64,000 nt of DNA from Rhodalgimonas zhirmunskyi (GTDB lineage Bacteria; Pseudomonadota; Alphaproteobacteria; Rhodobacterales; Rhodobacteraceae). Shown here one piece after another: positions 9,647-16,923 of this stretch. Below the pieces are notes generated by a model, which did no database searches, was not told the DNA's origin, and worked only from the letters and a program-made list of their open reading frames with translations. Made by a program: the position numbers and the translations under genes. The stretch is taken from NCBI GenBank assembly GCA_030848925.1, contig JANFFA010000002.1, positions 310,001 to 374,000 on the forward strand, read 5' to 3'. Positions within the stretch are counted from its first letter, which is position 1. Every line of letters starts with the position of its first letter.

Positions 9647-10825
9647 ATGAAAAAGATTCTCTTCGCAACGACCGCTCTCGTCGCCACTGCTGGCGTCGCA
9701 GCAGCAGACGTTTCGTTCAGCGGCTATGGCCGTTTCGGCGCAATCAGCACTGAAGGCTCGGCACAGACCGGCACTGCGGCTCAGCGCGCTGCGGCAGCAG
9801 CTGCCTTGACGGCTGCGAGCGCAGCGCACGCGCCGAACGTCGCAGCCCTCACCGCTGCGCAAACCGCGTACACTGCTAATCCGACTGCTGCTAATGGCGC
9901 TGCGCTTTTGGCCGCACAGGGTGTCGCAGCCGGCAGTGCCGCCGCTCTTGCCGGTGCCTCTGCTACTAACAACCTGCTCAACGGCTCGCCGGACATTACG
10001 GGCATCTACACCCGTATCCGTCTTCAGATCGACATGACGACCGAAGCCGATAATGGCCTGACATTCGGCGCGCGTCTGCGTATGCAAGACACGTCGGTTG
10101 ACGGTGCTGGCTACGGTAACGGCGGCACTACCACCGGTGGCTTCAACGGCGCACGTTTCTACGCCAAGATGGGCGGCCTGGAAATCGGCGTTGGTAACAT
10201 CATCGGCGCGATCGAAGGCATGTCGGGCCTCTACATGTCGACTCAGTCGGGCGACATCGGTCTGTCGGGCCTGGGCTTCCACAGCCTCGTGACCAACACC
10301 GTTGCTCAGGGCTACTGGGGCTGGGACGCATACTCGTCCGGCGGTGCTGGCGTTGACGGCGTTGAAGTGATGTACTCGGCAGGCGACTTCTCGGGTCACC
10401 TCTCGTACTCGAATGGCGGCGGCGTTTCGACCACCGGCCTGAACGTTGCTTACTCGTTCAACGACTGGACCGTTGCTCTGGGTTACCAGGACGGCGACAC
10501 CAACGCAGCACGTGACAAAGCTGTCATCACCGTTGGCGGCAAAATCGGTCCGGTTAACGTTGGTCTGGCATATGCTGACAACAACGGCACGGGCAAAGTT
10601 GCTCTGACCGGTCAGGTTGAAGTTGGCGCGGCGACCCGCATCGACATGTTTGTCTCGAGCGATGACAGCTCGGTCAATACTGCCGGGTACAACGTTAACC
10701 TCGATCCCAGCTATGGTTTGGCGGTTTCGCACAGCCTCGGTGGTGGTGCATCGGTCGAAGGTGGTGTTGTTCGCACGCCGTTTGGCACGACCTCGGCTGA
10801 CCTCGGTATCAAGTTCAACTTCTGA
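9647..10825 (+). CDS. Outer-membrane porin with alanine-rich first loop
   Basis: A 392-residue general-diffusion porin. The signal peptide MKKILFATTALVATAGVAAA is followed by the first strand DVSFSGYGRFG; later strands alternate in typical porin fashion and the protein ends with phenylalanine preceded by asparagine (GIKFNF), the outer-membrane assembly signal. Residues ~44-106 are unusual: they are more than half alanine and would sit between strands 1 and 2, i.e. in the first extracellular loop. Codons favour CTG, GCT, GGT and AAC, unlike the neighbours, as in very highly expressed genes. ATG at 9647 is chosen over the upstream 9554 start because of the signal peptide. A strong terminator follows. 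Confidence 0.93.
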   Translation: MKKILFATTALVATAGVAAADVSFSGYGRFGAISTEGSAQTGTAAQRAAAAAALTAASAAHAPNVAALTAAQTAYTANPTAANGAALLAAQGVAAGSAAALAGASATNNLLNGSPDITGIYTRIRLQIDMTTEADNGLTFGARLRMQDTSVDGAGYGNGGTTTGGFNGARFYAKMGGLEIGVGNIIGAIEGMSGLYMSTQSGDIGLSGLGFHSLVTNTVAQGYWGWDAYSSGGAGVDGVEVMYSAGDFSGHLSYSNGGGVSTTGLNVAYSFNDWTVALGYQDGDTNAARDKAVITVGGKIGPVNVGLAYADNNGTGKVALTGQVEVGAATRIDMFVSSDDSSVNTAGYNVNLDPSYGLAVSHSLGGGASVEGGVVRTPFGTTSADLGIKFNF

Positions 10826-10854
10826 TCCCAGAAGTTCGGACAATCCGAAAAGGG

Positions 10855-10887
10855 AAGGGCTGGTCTTCGGACCAGCCCTTTTCTTTT
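10855..10887 (+). terminator. Rho-independent terminator of the porin gene
   Basis: AAGGGCTGGTC and GACCAGCCCTT form an 11-bp stem closed by a C(TTCG)G tetraloop, an especially stable loop, followed by TTTTCTTTT. It lies 30 bases after the porin stop. Confidence 0.93.
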
Positions 10888-10947
10888 GTCCATACATGGT
10901 GTTCCTTGCCCACGAACCACGCCGACCAACCACCAAAGAGGCATCCC

Positions 10948-11604
10948 ATGGGACTCGAAGACATCACATCCCGTATTCGCTCGGTCGAAGAAAAGGCTGG
11001 CCGCGCGCCCGGTTCCGTTTCGCTGATCGCCGTCTCCAAGGTGCAACCCGATGAACGCGTGCGCGCCGTCCTGCAACAGGGGCATCGCCTGTTCGGTGAA
11101 AACAAGGTGCAAGAGGCGCAGGGCAAATGGCCCGCCTTCCGCGAAGAGTTCGACGGTGTGAAAGTGCACCTCATTGGCCCGCTGCAAACCAACAAGACCC
11201 GCGCCGCCTTTGGCCTGTTCGACGCGATCCATTCGGTCGATCGCCCCAAACTGGCCAAGACCATCGCCCGCATCGCACAGGAAGAGGGCCGCTGCCCCGA
11301 TCTCTTCATCCAGGTGAACACCGGTGAGGAAGATCAAAAGGCCGGCGTCCTGCCCGCCGATGCCGATGCCTTCATCGCCGATTGCCGCGAAATGGACCTG
11401 CCCGTGCGTGGCCTGATGTGCATCCCCCCCGTCGACGAGGAACCCAGCCTGCATTTCGCCCTGCTGGCCAAGATCGCCCATCGCAACGGCCTCGAAGGCC
11501 TGTCCATGGGCATGTCGAGCGATTTTGAAACCGCCATCGCGCTCGGCGCGACCCATGTACGCGTGGGATCCGCCATCTTTGGCGAACGGGTGCCGCAAGG
11601 CTGA
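10948..11604 (+). CDS. yggS: YggS/PROSC-family PLP-binding homeostasis protein
   Basis: A 218-residue single-domain fold-type III PLP protein. SLIAVSKVQPDE carries the PLP lysine, LFGENKVQEAQGKW and HLIGPLQTNKTR are family signatures, and GLSMGMSSDFETAIALGATHVRVGSAIFG closes the barrel. The family buffers pyridoxal phosphate and has no known catalytic activity. ATG at 10948 has an AAAGAGG ribosome binding site; the upstream start at 10906 lacks homology. It stands alone downstream of the porin terminator. Confidence 0.95.
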   Translation: MGLEDITSRIRSVEEKAGRAPGSVSLIAVSKVQPDERVRAVLQQGHRLFGENKVQEAQGKWPAFREEFDGVKVHLIGPLQTNKTRAAFGLFDAIHSVDRPKLAKTIARIAQEEGRCPDLFIQVNTGEEDQKAGVLPADADAFIADCREMDLPVRGLMCIPPVDEEPSLHFALLAKIAHRNGLEGLSMGMSSDFETAIALGATHVRVGSAIFGERVPQG

Positions 11605-11649
11605 TCTGCGCACCGTATTTGACGCGCACACCCTGATTCGGTCACACTG

Positions 11650-11669
11650 TCCTTATTTACCGATAAGGA
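11650..11669 (+). promoter_or_regulatory. Hairpin containing the ribosome binding site of the next gene
   Basis: TCCTTAT-TTACCG-ATAAGGA is a perfect 7-bp stem with a six-base loop. The 3' arm contains AAGGA (11665-11669), the Shine-Dalgarno sequence for the ATG at 11679. In RNA the site would be base-paired, suggesting translational control such as a thermometer. The run TTTT after it means a weak terminator of yggS is the alternative reading. Confidence 0.5.
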
Positions 11670-11678
11670 TTTTGAGTC

Positions 11679-12062
11679 ATGAAACATCTCGCACTCGCCG
11701 CACTTCTCACGGCGGCGGCCACGACCGCCAGCGCCGAAATGACGCTTTCCTTCGATTGGGGCAACATCCCGCTCTGCACCACGGGCCGGCCAAATATCGT
11801 GCCCAACCCGACATTCATCCTCAAAGGTGTGCCCAAGGGCACGACAAGCGTCACCTTCCGGCTGAAGGATCTCGACGTGCCCAGCTATAGTCACGGCGGC
11901 GGCAAGGTGGGGATCACCGGATCGGGCAAGGTGCCGCCGGGCTATTTCAAATACAAAAGCCCCTGCCCGCCCTCGGGCCAACATACCTATGAATGGACAG
12001 CCACCGCCAAGGCCGGCAACAAGACCCTGACAACCGCCAAGGCGCGCAAGAAGTATCCCTGA
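11679..12062 (+). CDS. Small secreted protein, PEBP-like
   Basis: A 127-residue protein with a clear Sec signal peptide (cleavage after ASA, residue 19). The mature ~108 residues are beta-rich and contain PCPPSGQHTYEW at 95-106, which resembles the phosphatidylethanolamine-binding protein (YbhB/YbcL) motif CPP-G-H-Y. An earlier Ser-His-Gly-Gly-Gly element (71-75) may correspond to the ligand site. It is shorter than standard PEBPs (~150-180 residues), so it is either a minimal form or only a local resemblance. Periplasmic location is predicted; the function is unknown. Its ribosome binding site lies in a hairpin. Confidence 0.7.
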   Translation: MKHLALAALLTAAATTASAEMTLSFDWGNIPLCTTGRPNIVPNPTFILKGVPKGTTSVTFRLKDLDVPSYSHGGGKVGITGSGKVPPGYFKYKSPCPPSGQHTYEWTATAKAGNKTLTTAKARKKYP

Positions 12063-12066
12063 TGAC

Positions 12067-12579
12067 TCAGCCCGCCAGCGTTTGCGGCACAATCACCCGC
12101 GTGCCGGGCACGATCCGGCGCGCGATCCACGCCAAGTCTGCCCGTGAAAACGCGATGCACCCTTCTGTCGGATAACCCGGCCTGCGCCACTGGTGCAGGA
12201 AAATCGCCGATCCGCGCCCCGCCTGCGCGTGGGGCCAGTTCCAATCCATCACCAGAACGATGTCGTAAAGCGGATCCCCCCGGCGCAAGCGCTCATGCGA
12301 ATACGCATAGGGCGCGCGCACGTGGCTGTTATACCCTGCCTCGCCGCTAGCATCCGACCAAAGATCATTCGGTCCCACGGCCTCGGCCCAAGACACGGGC
12401 GGTGCCACCCGGTCTGGCCGATAAAATACACCCACGATCCGATGCGTGCCCGTGGGCGTCGCCCCGTCGCCCTCGCGCTTGTCGGCGCGAATACCGCCCT
12501 TGCCGATGGAACAGGGGAACACTCGCCCGGCAAAGCGCAGGCCCACGGGCGTCAGCACCAAGTCATCAGGCGTGATCAA
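12067..12579 (-). CDS. YkuD-type L,D-transpeptidase-like protein without signal peptide
   Basis: A 170-residue protein with the YkuD catalytic pattern: His129 in IFLHQW and Cys141 in PTEGCIAFSRADL, the nucleophile. GDGATPTGTHRI in the N-terminal half is also typical. Periplasmic members make 3-3 peptidoglycan cross-links or attach lipoproteins. The canonical Ser/Thr-X-Gly-Cys appears as Thr-Glu-Gly-Cys. No signal peptide or membrane segment is visible from this start, so export is uncertain. The ATG overlaps the ribA stop by four bases, so the two are co-transcribed. Confidence 0.86.
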   Translation of the reverse strand: MITPDDLVLTPVGLRFAGRVFPCSIGKGGIRADKREGDGATPTGTHRIVGVFYRPDRVAPPVSWAEAVGPNDLWSDASGEAGYNSHVRAPYAYSHERLRRGDPLYDIVLVMDWNWPHAQAGRGSAIFLHQWRRPGYPTEGCIAFSRADLAWIARRIVPGTRVIVPQTLAG

Positions 12580-13667
12580 AGAAGATGCCCCGATTTCGCC
12601 GCCTTCGTCGCAAGGTAGGCCCGGTTGAACGCCGTCTCACCCACCTTGAGCGGCACGCGCTCAGCCACGGCGATCCCGTGCGATTCCATCATTTCGATCT
12701 TGCGCGGGTTGTTCGTCAGCAGTCGCACCGAAGCAAACCCCATCTGCTTCAGGATGCTCGCCCCGATCCGGAAATCCCGCTCGTCATCCTCGAATCCCAG
12801 CCGGTGATTCGCCTCGACCGTATCGAACCCCTGATCCTGCAACGAATAGGCCCGCATCTTGTTGGCCAGCCCGATCCCGCGCCCCTCTTGGTTGAGGTAA
12901 AGCAACACGCCTGCGCCCTCGGCCCCCATCTGGCCCAGCGCGGCATGAAGCTGCGGCCCGCAATCGCATTTGAGCGATCCAAGGACATCGCCGGTGAAAC
13001 AGGCCGAGTGCAGCCGCGCCAACACTGGCGCATTGCGATCCGGGCGGCCGATCTCGATTGCGTAATGCTCTTCCGCGCCATCCTCGGGGCGAAACACGTG
13101 CAACCGCCCGGCCTCGCTCGCCGCCATCGGCAACCGGGCCGCGACGACCGGGTGCAACTCGCTTCCCGCCGCCATCGTCTTTTGCGCCGGTTCCGCAGGC
13201 AGCAGCGTCAGGTCATGCTCTCGCGCGAACCGCGCACCCTGCGCCAAATCAAGAACCAGACACGCCGGCAATAGCCGCGCCGTTTTCGTCAGTTGCAGCG
13301 CCACCCGGTGCAGCGCCGCGGACCCCTCGCGCGCGGTGGCAAGCGGCCCTTTCATCGGCACACGCAGATCATCCGCCGGATCGGCCAGCGCCTCGATCCA
13401 CGCAAGCCCCGCATCGGACGGCAGCAACACCCGCGCCAGATCGCCATCATAGGCCCGCGCCTTCAGCGTCTCGGCCCGCCGTGCCGTGATTGCCAGAACC
13501 GGCTTGCCGCCCATCTCGCGAAGCGCCGCAAGCCGCGCCGCATCCACCGTCTCGGCGGCAAGGATCAGCGCCGCGTTGCCCTCGCCCGTAAGAACGACGG
13601 GAACACCCATCCGCAGATCGGCCCGCGCACGGGCAAGCAACTCGGTTATGTCAGGGGCAAAGCTCAT
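12576..13667 (-). CDS. ribA: GTP cyclohydrolase II with extra N-terminal domain
   Basis: A 363-residue protein. The C-terminal ~200 residues are GTP cyclohydrolase II, the first step of riboflavin synthesis: HSACFTGDVLGSLKCDCGPQL holds the three zinc cysteines, LNQEGRGIGL and the Arg/Asn motif LLTNNPRKIEMM complete the active site. The N-terminal ~150 residues resemble a diverged DHBP synthase (RibB) domain that lacks the acidic EGD-type catalytic motif, so it is probably non-catalytic. The open frame continues to 14534 but would overlap the response regulator; ATG at 13667 is the sensible start. It is coupled to the downstream L,D-transpeptidase-like gene. Confidence 0.93.
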   Translation of the reverse strand: MSFAPDITELLARARADLRMGVPVVLTGEGNAALILAAETVDAARLAALREMGGKPVLAITARRAETLKARAYDGDLARVLLPSDAGLAWIEALADPADDLRVPMKGPLATAREGSAALHRVALQLTKTARLLPACLVLDLAQGARFAREHDLTLLPAEPAQKTMAAGSELHPVVAARLPMAASEAGRLHVFRPEDGAEEHYAIEIGRPDRNAPVLARLHSACFTGDVLGSLKCDCGPQLHAALGQMGAEGAGVLLYLNQEGRGIGLANKMRAYSLQDQGFDTVEANHRLGFEDDERDFRIGASILKQMGFASVRLLTNNPRKIEMMESHGIAVAERVPLKVGETAFNRAYLATKAAKSGHLL

Positions 13668-13811
13668 GGTGGCCTCAGATACGCGCAACTGTCGCAATTT
13701 GAAACATTTACCGCTCTCCTTACACGAGGGCGTGATGCCTTTGCAGCAAAACTTGCCACAGCCCTCACGCGGACACACATCCGTTACACCAAAGCGTGAG
13801 GAGGCAGTCCA

Positions 13812-14498
13812 ATGGCACAGCTCAAGAAGATACTTCTGGTAGACGACGATGACGACCTGCGCGAGGCGCTGAGCGAACAGCTTCTCATGACCGAGGATTT
13901 CGACGTGTTCGAAGCGGGCGATGGCGCCGATGCCATGCGCAAGGTCAAGGAACAGATCTATGATCTCGTGATCCTCGACGTCGGCCTGCCCGACACGGAT
14001 GGTCGCGAACTTTGCAAGGTGATGCGCAAACAGGGCGTCAAATCCCCCATCATCATGCTCACCGGCCACGACAGCGATGCCGACACCATCCTCGGCCTCG
14101 ATGCAGGTGCCAATGATTACGTGACCAAACCGTTCAAATTCCCGGTGCTGCTGGCGCGTATCCGCTCGCAGCTTCGCCAGCACGAACAAAGCGAAGACGC
14201 CGTGTTCCAGCTTGGCCCGTATACCTTCAAGCCCTCGGTCAAGATGCTGATCACCGAAGATGATCGCAAGATCCGTCTGACTGAAAAGGAAACCAACATC
14301 CTCAAGTTCCTCTATCGCAGCAGCGAAGGCGTCGTCGCCCGTGATGTCCTCCTGCACGAGGTTTGGGGCTATAACGCGGGCGTCACCACCCACACGCTGG
14401 AAACCCACATCTACCGCCTCCGGCAGAAGATCGAACCCGATCCCTCGAATGCGCGGCTTCTGATCACCGAGTCCGGCGGATATCGCTTGGTGGCGTAA
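13812..14498 (+). CDS. OmpR-family orphan response regulator (CenR-like)
   Basis: A 228-residue regulator. The receiver domain has the acidic cluster DDDDD (11-15), phospho-acceptor Asp56 in VILDVGLPD and Lys106 in YVTKPF. The C-terminal winged helix ends HTLETHIYRLRQKIEPDPS...ESGGYRL. It has no adjacent histidine kinase. The sequence style matches the orphan OmpR-type regulator conserved in Rhodobacterales that I believe corresponds to the essential envelope/division regulator CenR; that identity is tentative. It is divergent from ribA and followed by a candidate small RNA and a terminator. Confidence 0.9.
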   Translation: MAQLKKILLVDDDDDLREALSEQLLMTEDFDVFEAGDGADAMRKVKEQIYDLVILDVGLPDTDGRELCKVMRKQGVKSPIIMLTGHDSDADTILGLDAGANDYVTKPFKFPVLLARIRSQLRQHEQSEDAVFQLGPYTFKPSVKMLITEDDRKIRLTEKETNILKFLYRSSEGVVARDVLLHEVWGYNAGVTTHTLETHIYRLRQKIEPDPSNARLLITESGGYRLVA

Positions 14499-14564
14499 TT
14501 GCCACAGGTTGTATGCACGTATGGAATACCCCACTTATTTGCACCGCGTTAAAGTGGTATCTTA

Positions 14565-14662
14565 AAAACTGAATACGGTTAGACGATCCCGTTGCATGTG
14601 CGGGTCATCACATGCACCTCCCTGTTGGACTAGGCCGGGGTCATTCGCCCCGGTCTTTTTTT
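14565..14662 (+). ncRNA. Candidate small RNA downstream of the response regulator
   Basis: Between the response-regulator stop and its terminator is ~130 bases with two structures: an 8-bp hairpin TGCATGTG-(8-nt loop)-CACATGCA at 14593-14616, then single-stranded ACCTCCCTGTTGG, then the terminator hairpin. ACCTCCC is complementary to ribosome binding sites, a feature of alphaproteobacterial trans-acting sRNAs. A loose promoter (TTGCAC at 14540-14545, TTAAAA 17 bases on) could give a separate transcript of about 95 nt; the 5' end is a guess. It could equally be a processed 3' UTR. Confidence 0.4.
14633..14662 (+). terminator. Rho-independent terminator
   Basis: GGCCGGGG-TCATTCG-CCCCGGTC forms an 8-bp stem (one G-T pair) followed by seven T. 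It ends the response-regulator transcript and any small RNA upstream of it. Confidence 0.93.
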
Positions 14663-14718
14663 GTCAAGCTTTTCGGCAACTTAGCCGGGCAAAGGAACTA
14701 TCGTGCGCTTAGGTCGGG

Positions 14719-15714
14719 CTATCCGATATGCTCCGAAATCCAAGCGGTGACATCCTGCCTGCGATGCCGCGCAACCGGAATTTCGCTCCCGTCTCGCAAC
14801 AGCAGAAACGCGTTTCCGCCGGTTTTCACCAGTCCGACAATGGCATCCCGCGCCACCCAGTATGACCTGTGCGGTTGCACCCCGTCCGCGTCGTCCAACT
14901 GATCGGTCAGGTCACGCAGCGCGACGCGAATGGTCTCCACCCCGTCATGGGTCACCAGTTCCACGTAATGCTCGATCGATTTCAGATAGATCAGCATATT
15001 CACGGGAAATTTCTGCCGCCCGACACTCAGGGTCCGCGACGGGTCCGCCCCGATCGGGTTCGCCCCGGTCTCGTAATCGCCGCTCGCCCCTGCGCCTTGC
15101 ACGCGCATAGACCCCGCCACCAATGGCGAAGCCTGCTCCATGTCCCGGTGCTCTTCGTTCTGGCGGCGCCCCCATCTGACGCGCTCTTGCGCTCTGGCTT
15201 CGTTGTAGCGGCTGATATCTTCGAACTCTTTGGGAAATATGATCGTCGATAACAGCAACTCGAACGCGATGACGACAAGCCCATAGCGCAGAAACTCACC
15301 CAGGATGCTGCCGCCCCAAATATTGGTCAGGCCGAATACCCGGGTTCCGACAATATGATAAACAACCTGCGCCGCGGCCGTTGCCATCAACAGCATCAGC
15401 GCGGTTGGAAACGCCCTTTTCCAGCCCCGCCAGCAATAGAGCCACGCGAAGAAGCGAAACAGCACCCCGATGAAAAACACCAGCGCCAGCGCGCTCACAC
15501 ACCAGAACAGGCAGCGTAAGGGCAAGCTCACGTGCACCCCAAAGACCTGTGGATCGACCAAAGCCAAGACAATGCAATAGACCGCCAGTGCAGTCACGAA
15601 TATCCGGTTCAGAAACAGCCGGTCGACGTCATCAACCCTAAGTAGAAATACACGACCATTCGTGGCAAGCACGTGCAGTTCGTGACAACTCGTTTTGTCT
15701 GGATCGTCCGGCAT
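14719..15714 (-). CDS. Membrane-anchored LytTR-domain DNA-binding protein
   Basis: A 331-residue protein. The N-terminal half has four predicted membrane segments (FLNRIFVTALAVYCIVLAL; CVSALALVFFIGVLFRFFAW; ALMLLMATAAAQVVYHIVG; YGLVVIAFELLLSTIIFP). After a polar linker, residues ~230-331 form a LytTR DNA-binding domain: VNMLIYLKSIEHYVELVTHDG, IRVALRDLTDQL, HRSYWVARDAIVGLV and a final HRRQDVTAWI. There is no receiver or kinase domain, so it would be a one-component, membrane-tethered regulator sensing an unknown signal. ATG at 15714 was chosen because the longer frame to 15885 adds low-complexity residues and runs through repeat DNA. Confidence 0.82.
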   Translation of the reverse strand: MPDDPDKTSCHELHVLATNGRVFLLRVDDVDRLFLNRIFVTALAVYCIVLALVDPQVFGVHVSLPLRCLFWCVSALALVFFIGVLFRFFAWLYCWRGWKRAFPTALMLLMATAAAQVVYHIVGTRVFGLTNIWGGSILGEFLRYGLVVIAFELLLSTIIFPKEFEDISRYNEARAQERVRWGRRQNEEHRDMEQASPLVAGSMRVQGAGASGDYETGANPIGADPSRTLSVGRQKFPVNMLIYLKSIEHYVELVTHDGVETIRVALRDLTDQLDDADGVQPHRSYWVARDAIVGLVKTGGNAFLLLRDGSEIPVARHRRQDVTAWISEHIG

Positions 15715-15887
15715 TCTATGATCCCAGGCGTCGGGCAGTTTCCTGTTTGTATTAGTGGTAGTTGGAGCGTGTCGCAATGCTCTGGCTGTGTTTCTCGTCG
15801 TTTTGGTGCTCCGGCAGGGGCCCGCGGTCCAAAAAAGGCACCCGGGCCCACCCTTCCCTCCTAACGCGCACCCCTTCCATGGCACTT

Positions 15888-15947
15888 TGTCTGGTCATCT
15901 CTCTGGTCATCTCTCTGGCCAAATCTCTGGCCATGTCTCTGGCCAAG
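15888..15947. repeat. Five 12-bp tandem repeats upstream of xth
   Basis: Five consecutive units of the form TSTCTGGYCAWS: the first two share CTGGTCATC, the last three CTGGCCAWR. They lie in the 280-base region between the divergent LytTR and xth genes, 48 bases before the xth ATG. The array keeps an open frame on both strands (12 = 4 codons) but no protein homology supports coding. Confidence 0.85.
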
Positions 15948-15994
15948 ACAGGGTCAAACGGCTATTGCGGCGGCACACCACCGGAGAGAACGCC

Positions 15995-16783
15995 ATGCCC
16001 TTCACCCTTGCCACTTGGAACATCAACTCGGTCCGCCTGCGCGAGCCGATCGTTTGCAAGCTGCTGGAGGAAGAAGCGCCCGACGTTCTCTGCCTTCAGG
16101 AATGCAAAAGCCCGGTCGACAAAATCCCGACCGAGCGCTTCGCCGAACTGGGCTACACCCACATGATCGCTCGCGGTCAAAAGGGCTATAACGGCGTGGC
16201 CATCCTCTCAAAGCTGCCAATCGAAGATGTCGGTGACAAGGATTTCGCCGCCCTCGGCCATGCCCGCCACATCGCTGGTCGGTTGGAAAACGGTACCACC
16301 ATCCACAATTTCTACGTCCCCGCAGGCGGCGACATCCCCGACCGCGAAAAGAACGAGAAATTCGGCCAGAAGCTCGACTACCTCACCGAAATGCGCGACT
16401 GGTTCCATTCCGACCGCCCCGAAAAGGCGATCCTCGTCGGCGATCTCAACATCGCCCCGCGCGAAGATGACGTCTGGAACCACAAGCAGCTTCTGAAAAT
16501 CGTCTCCCACACCCCGGTCGAGATCGATCACCTCGCCCAGACGCAAGAGGCCGGCGGCTGGGTCGACATCACTCGTCAGGATCTCCCCGAAGGACAGCTC
16601 TATTCCTGGTGGTCCTACCGCGCCAAGGATTGGGATGCCGCTGACAAGGGCCGCCGCCTCGATCATGTCTGGGCCACGCCCGACATCTCCAACGCCGCCC
16701 ACGGCAGCCGCATCCTGCGCGCCGCGCGGGGCTGGGAAAAGCCTTCCGATCACGCCCCGGTCTTCGCGACATTCGATCTCTGA
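15995..16783 (+). CDS. xth: Exodeoxyribonuclease III
   Basis: A 262-residue exonuclease/endonuclease/phosphatase-family enzyme of the usual length. MPFTLATWNINSVRLR holds the metal-site Asn, CLQECK the catalytic Glu, LVGDLNIAPREDDVW the Asp/Asn pair, and PSDHAPVFATFDL the C-terminal Asp-His. It nicks DNA 5' of abasic sites and degrades 3' ends in base excision repair, in step with endonuclease III elsewhere in the window. An upstream extension of the frame to 15755 passes through the 12-bp repeats and is not homologous. Confidence 0.95.
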   Translation: MPFTLATWNINSVRLREPIVCKLLEEEAPDVLCLQECKSPVDKIPTERFAELGYTHMIARGQKGYNGVAILSKLPIEDVGDKDFAALGHARHIAGRLENGTTIHNFYVPAGGDIPDREKNEKFGQKLDYLTEMRDWFHSDRPEKAILVGDLNIAPREDDVWNHKQLLKIVSHTPVEIDHLAQTQEAGGWVDITRQDLPEGQLYSWWSYRAKDWDAADKGRRLDHVWATPDISNAAHGSRILRAARGWEKPSDHAPVFATFDL

Positions 16784-16790
16784 TCCCCTG

Positions 16791-16840
16791 CTTCATCTGA
16801 CCGAAAATATCCCGGGGGCGTGGGGGCTGGCCCCCACTCC
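16791..16840 (+). repeat. Intergenic G-tract hairpin repeat, copy 1
   Basis: The core reads AATATCCCGGGGGCGTGGGGGC and continues into GCCCCCAC, an 8-bp inverted repeat at 16820-16837. The preceding CTTCATCTGACC also matches the copy at 46621. It starts seven bases after the xth stop. No T-run follows, so it is not a standard terminator although it may stop or protect the transcript. Confidence 0.75.
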
Positions 16841-16923
16841 GACAATTGCAATCGGAAATCCCCTTTGAAACTTCGCCGCTCGACCCTCATATATGGGTCA
16901 AACCGCATCCAAGGACGTGACTC

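Noticed and set aside
13668-14534. N-terminal extension of the ribA frame through the response regulator
   Set aside because: It runs antisense to the regulator; the ribA protein starts sensibly at 13667.
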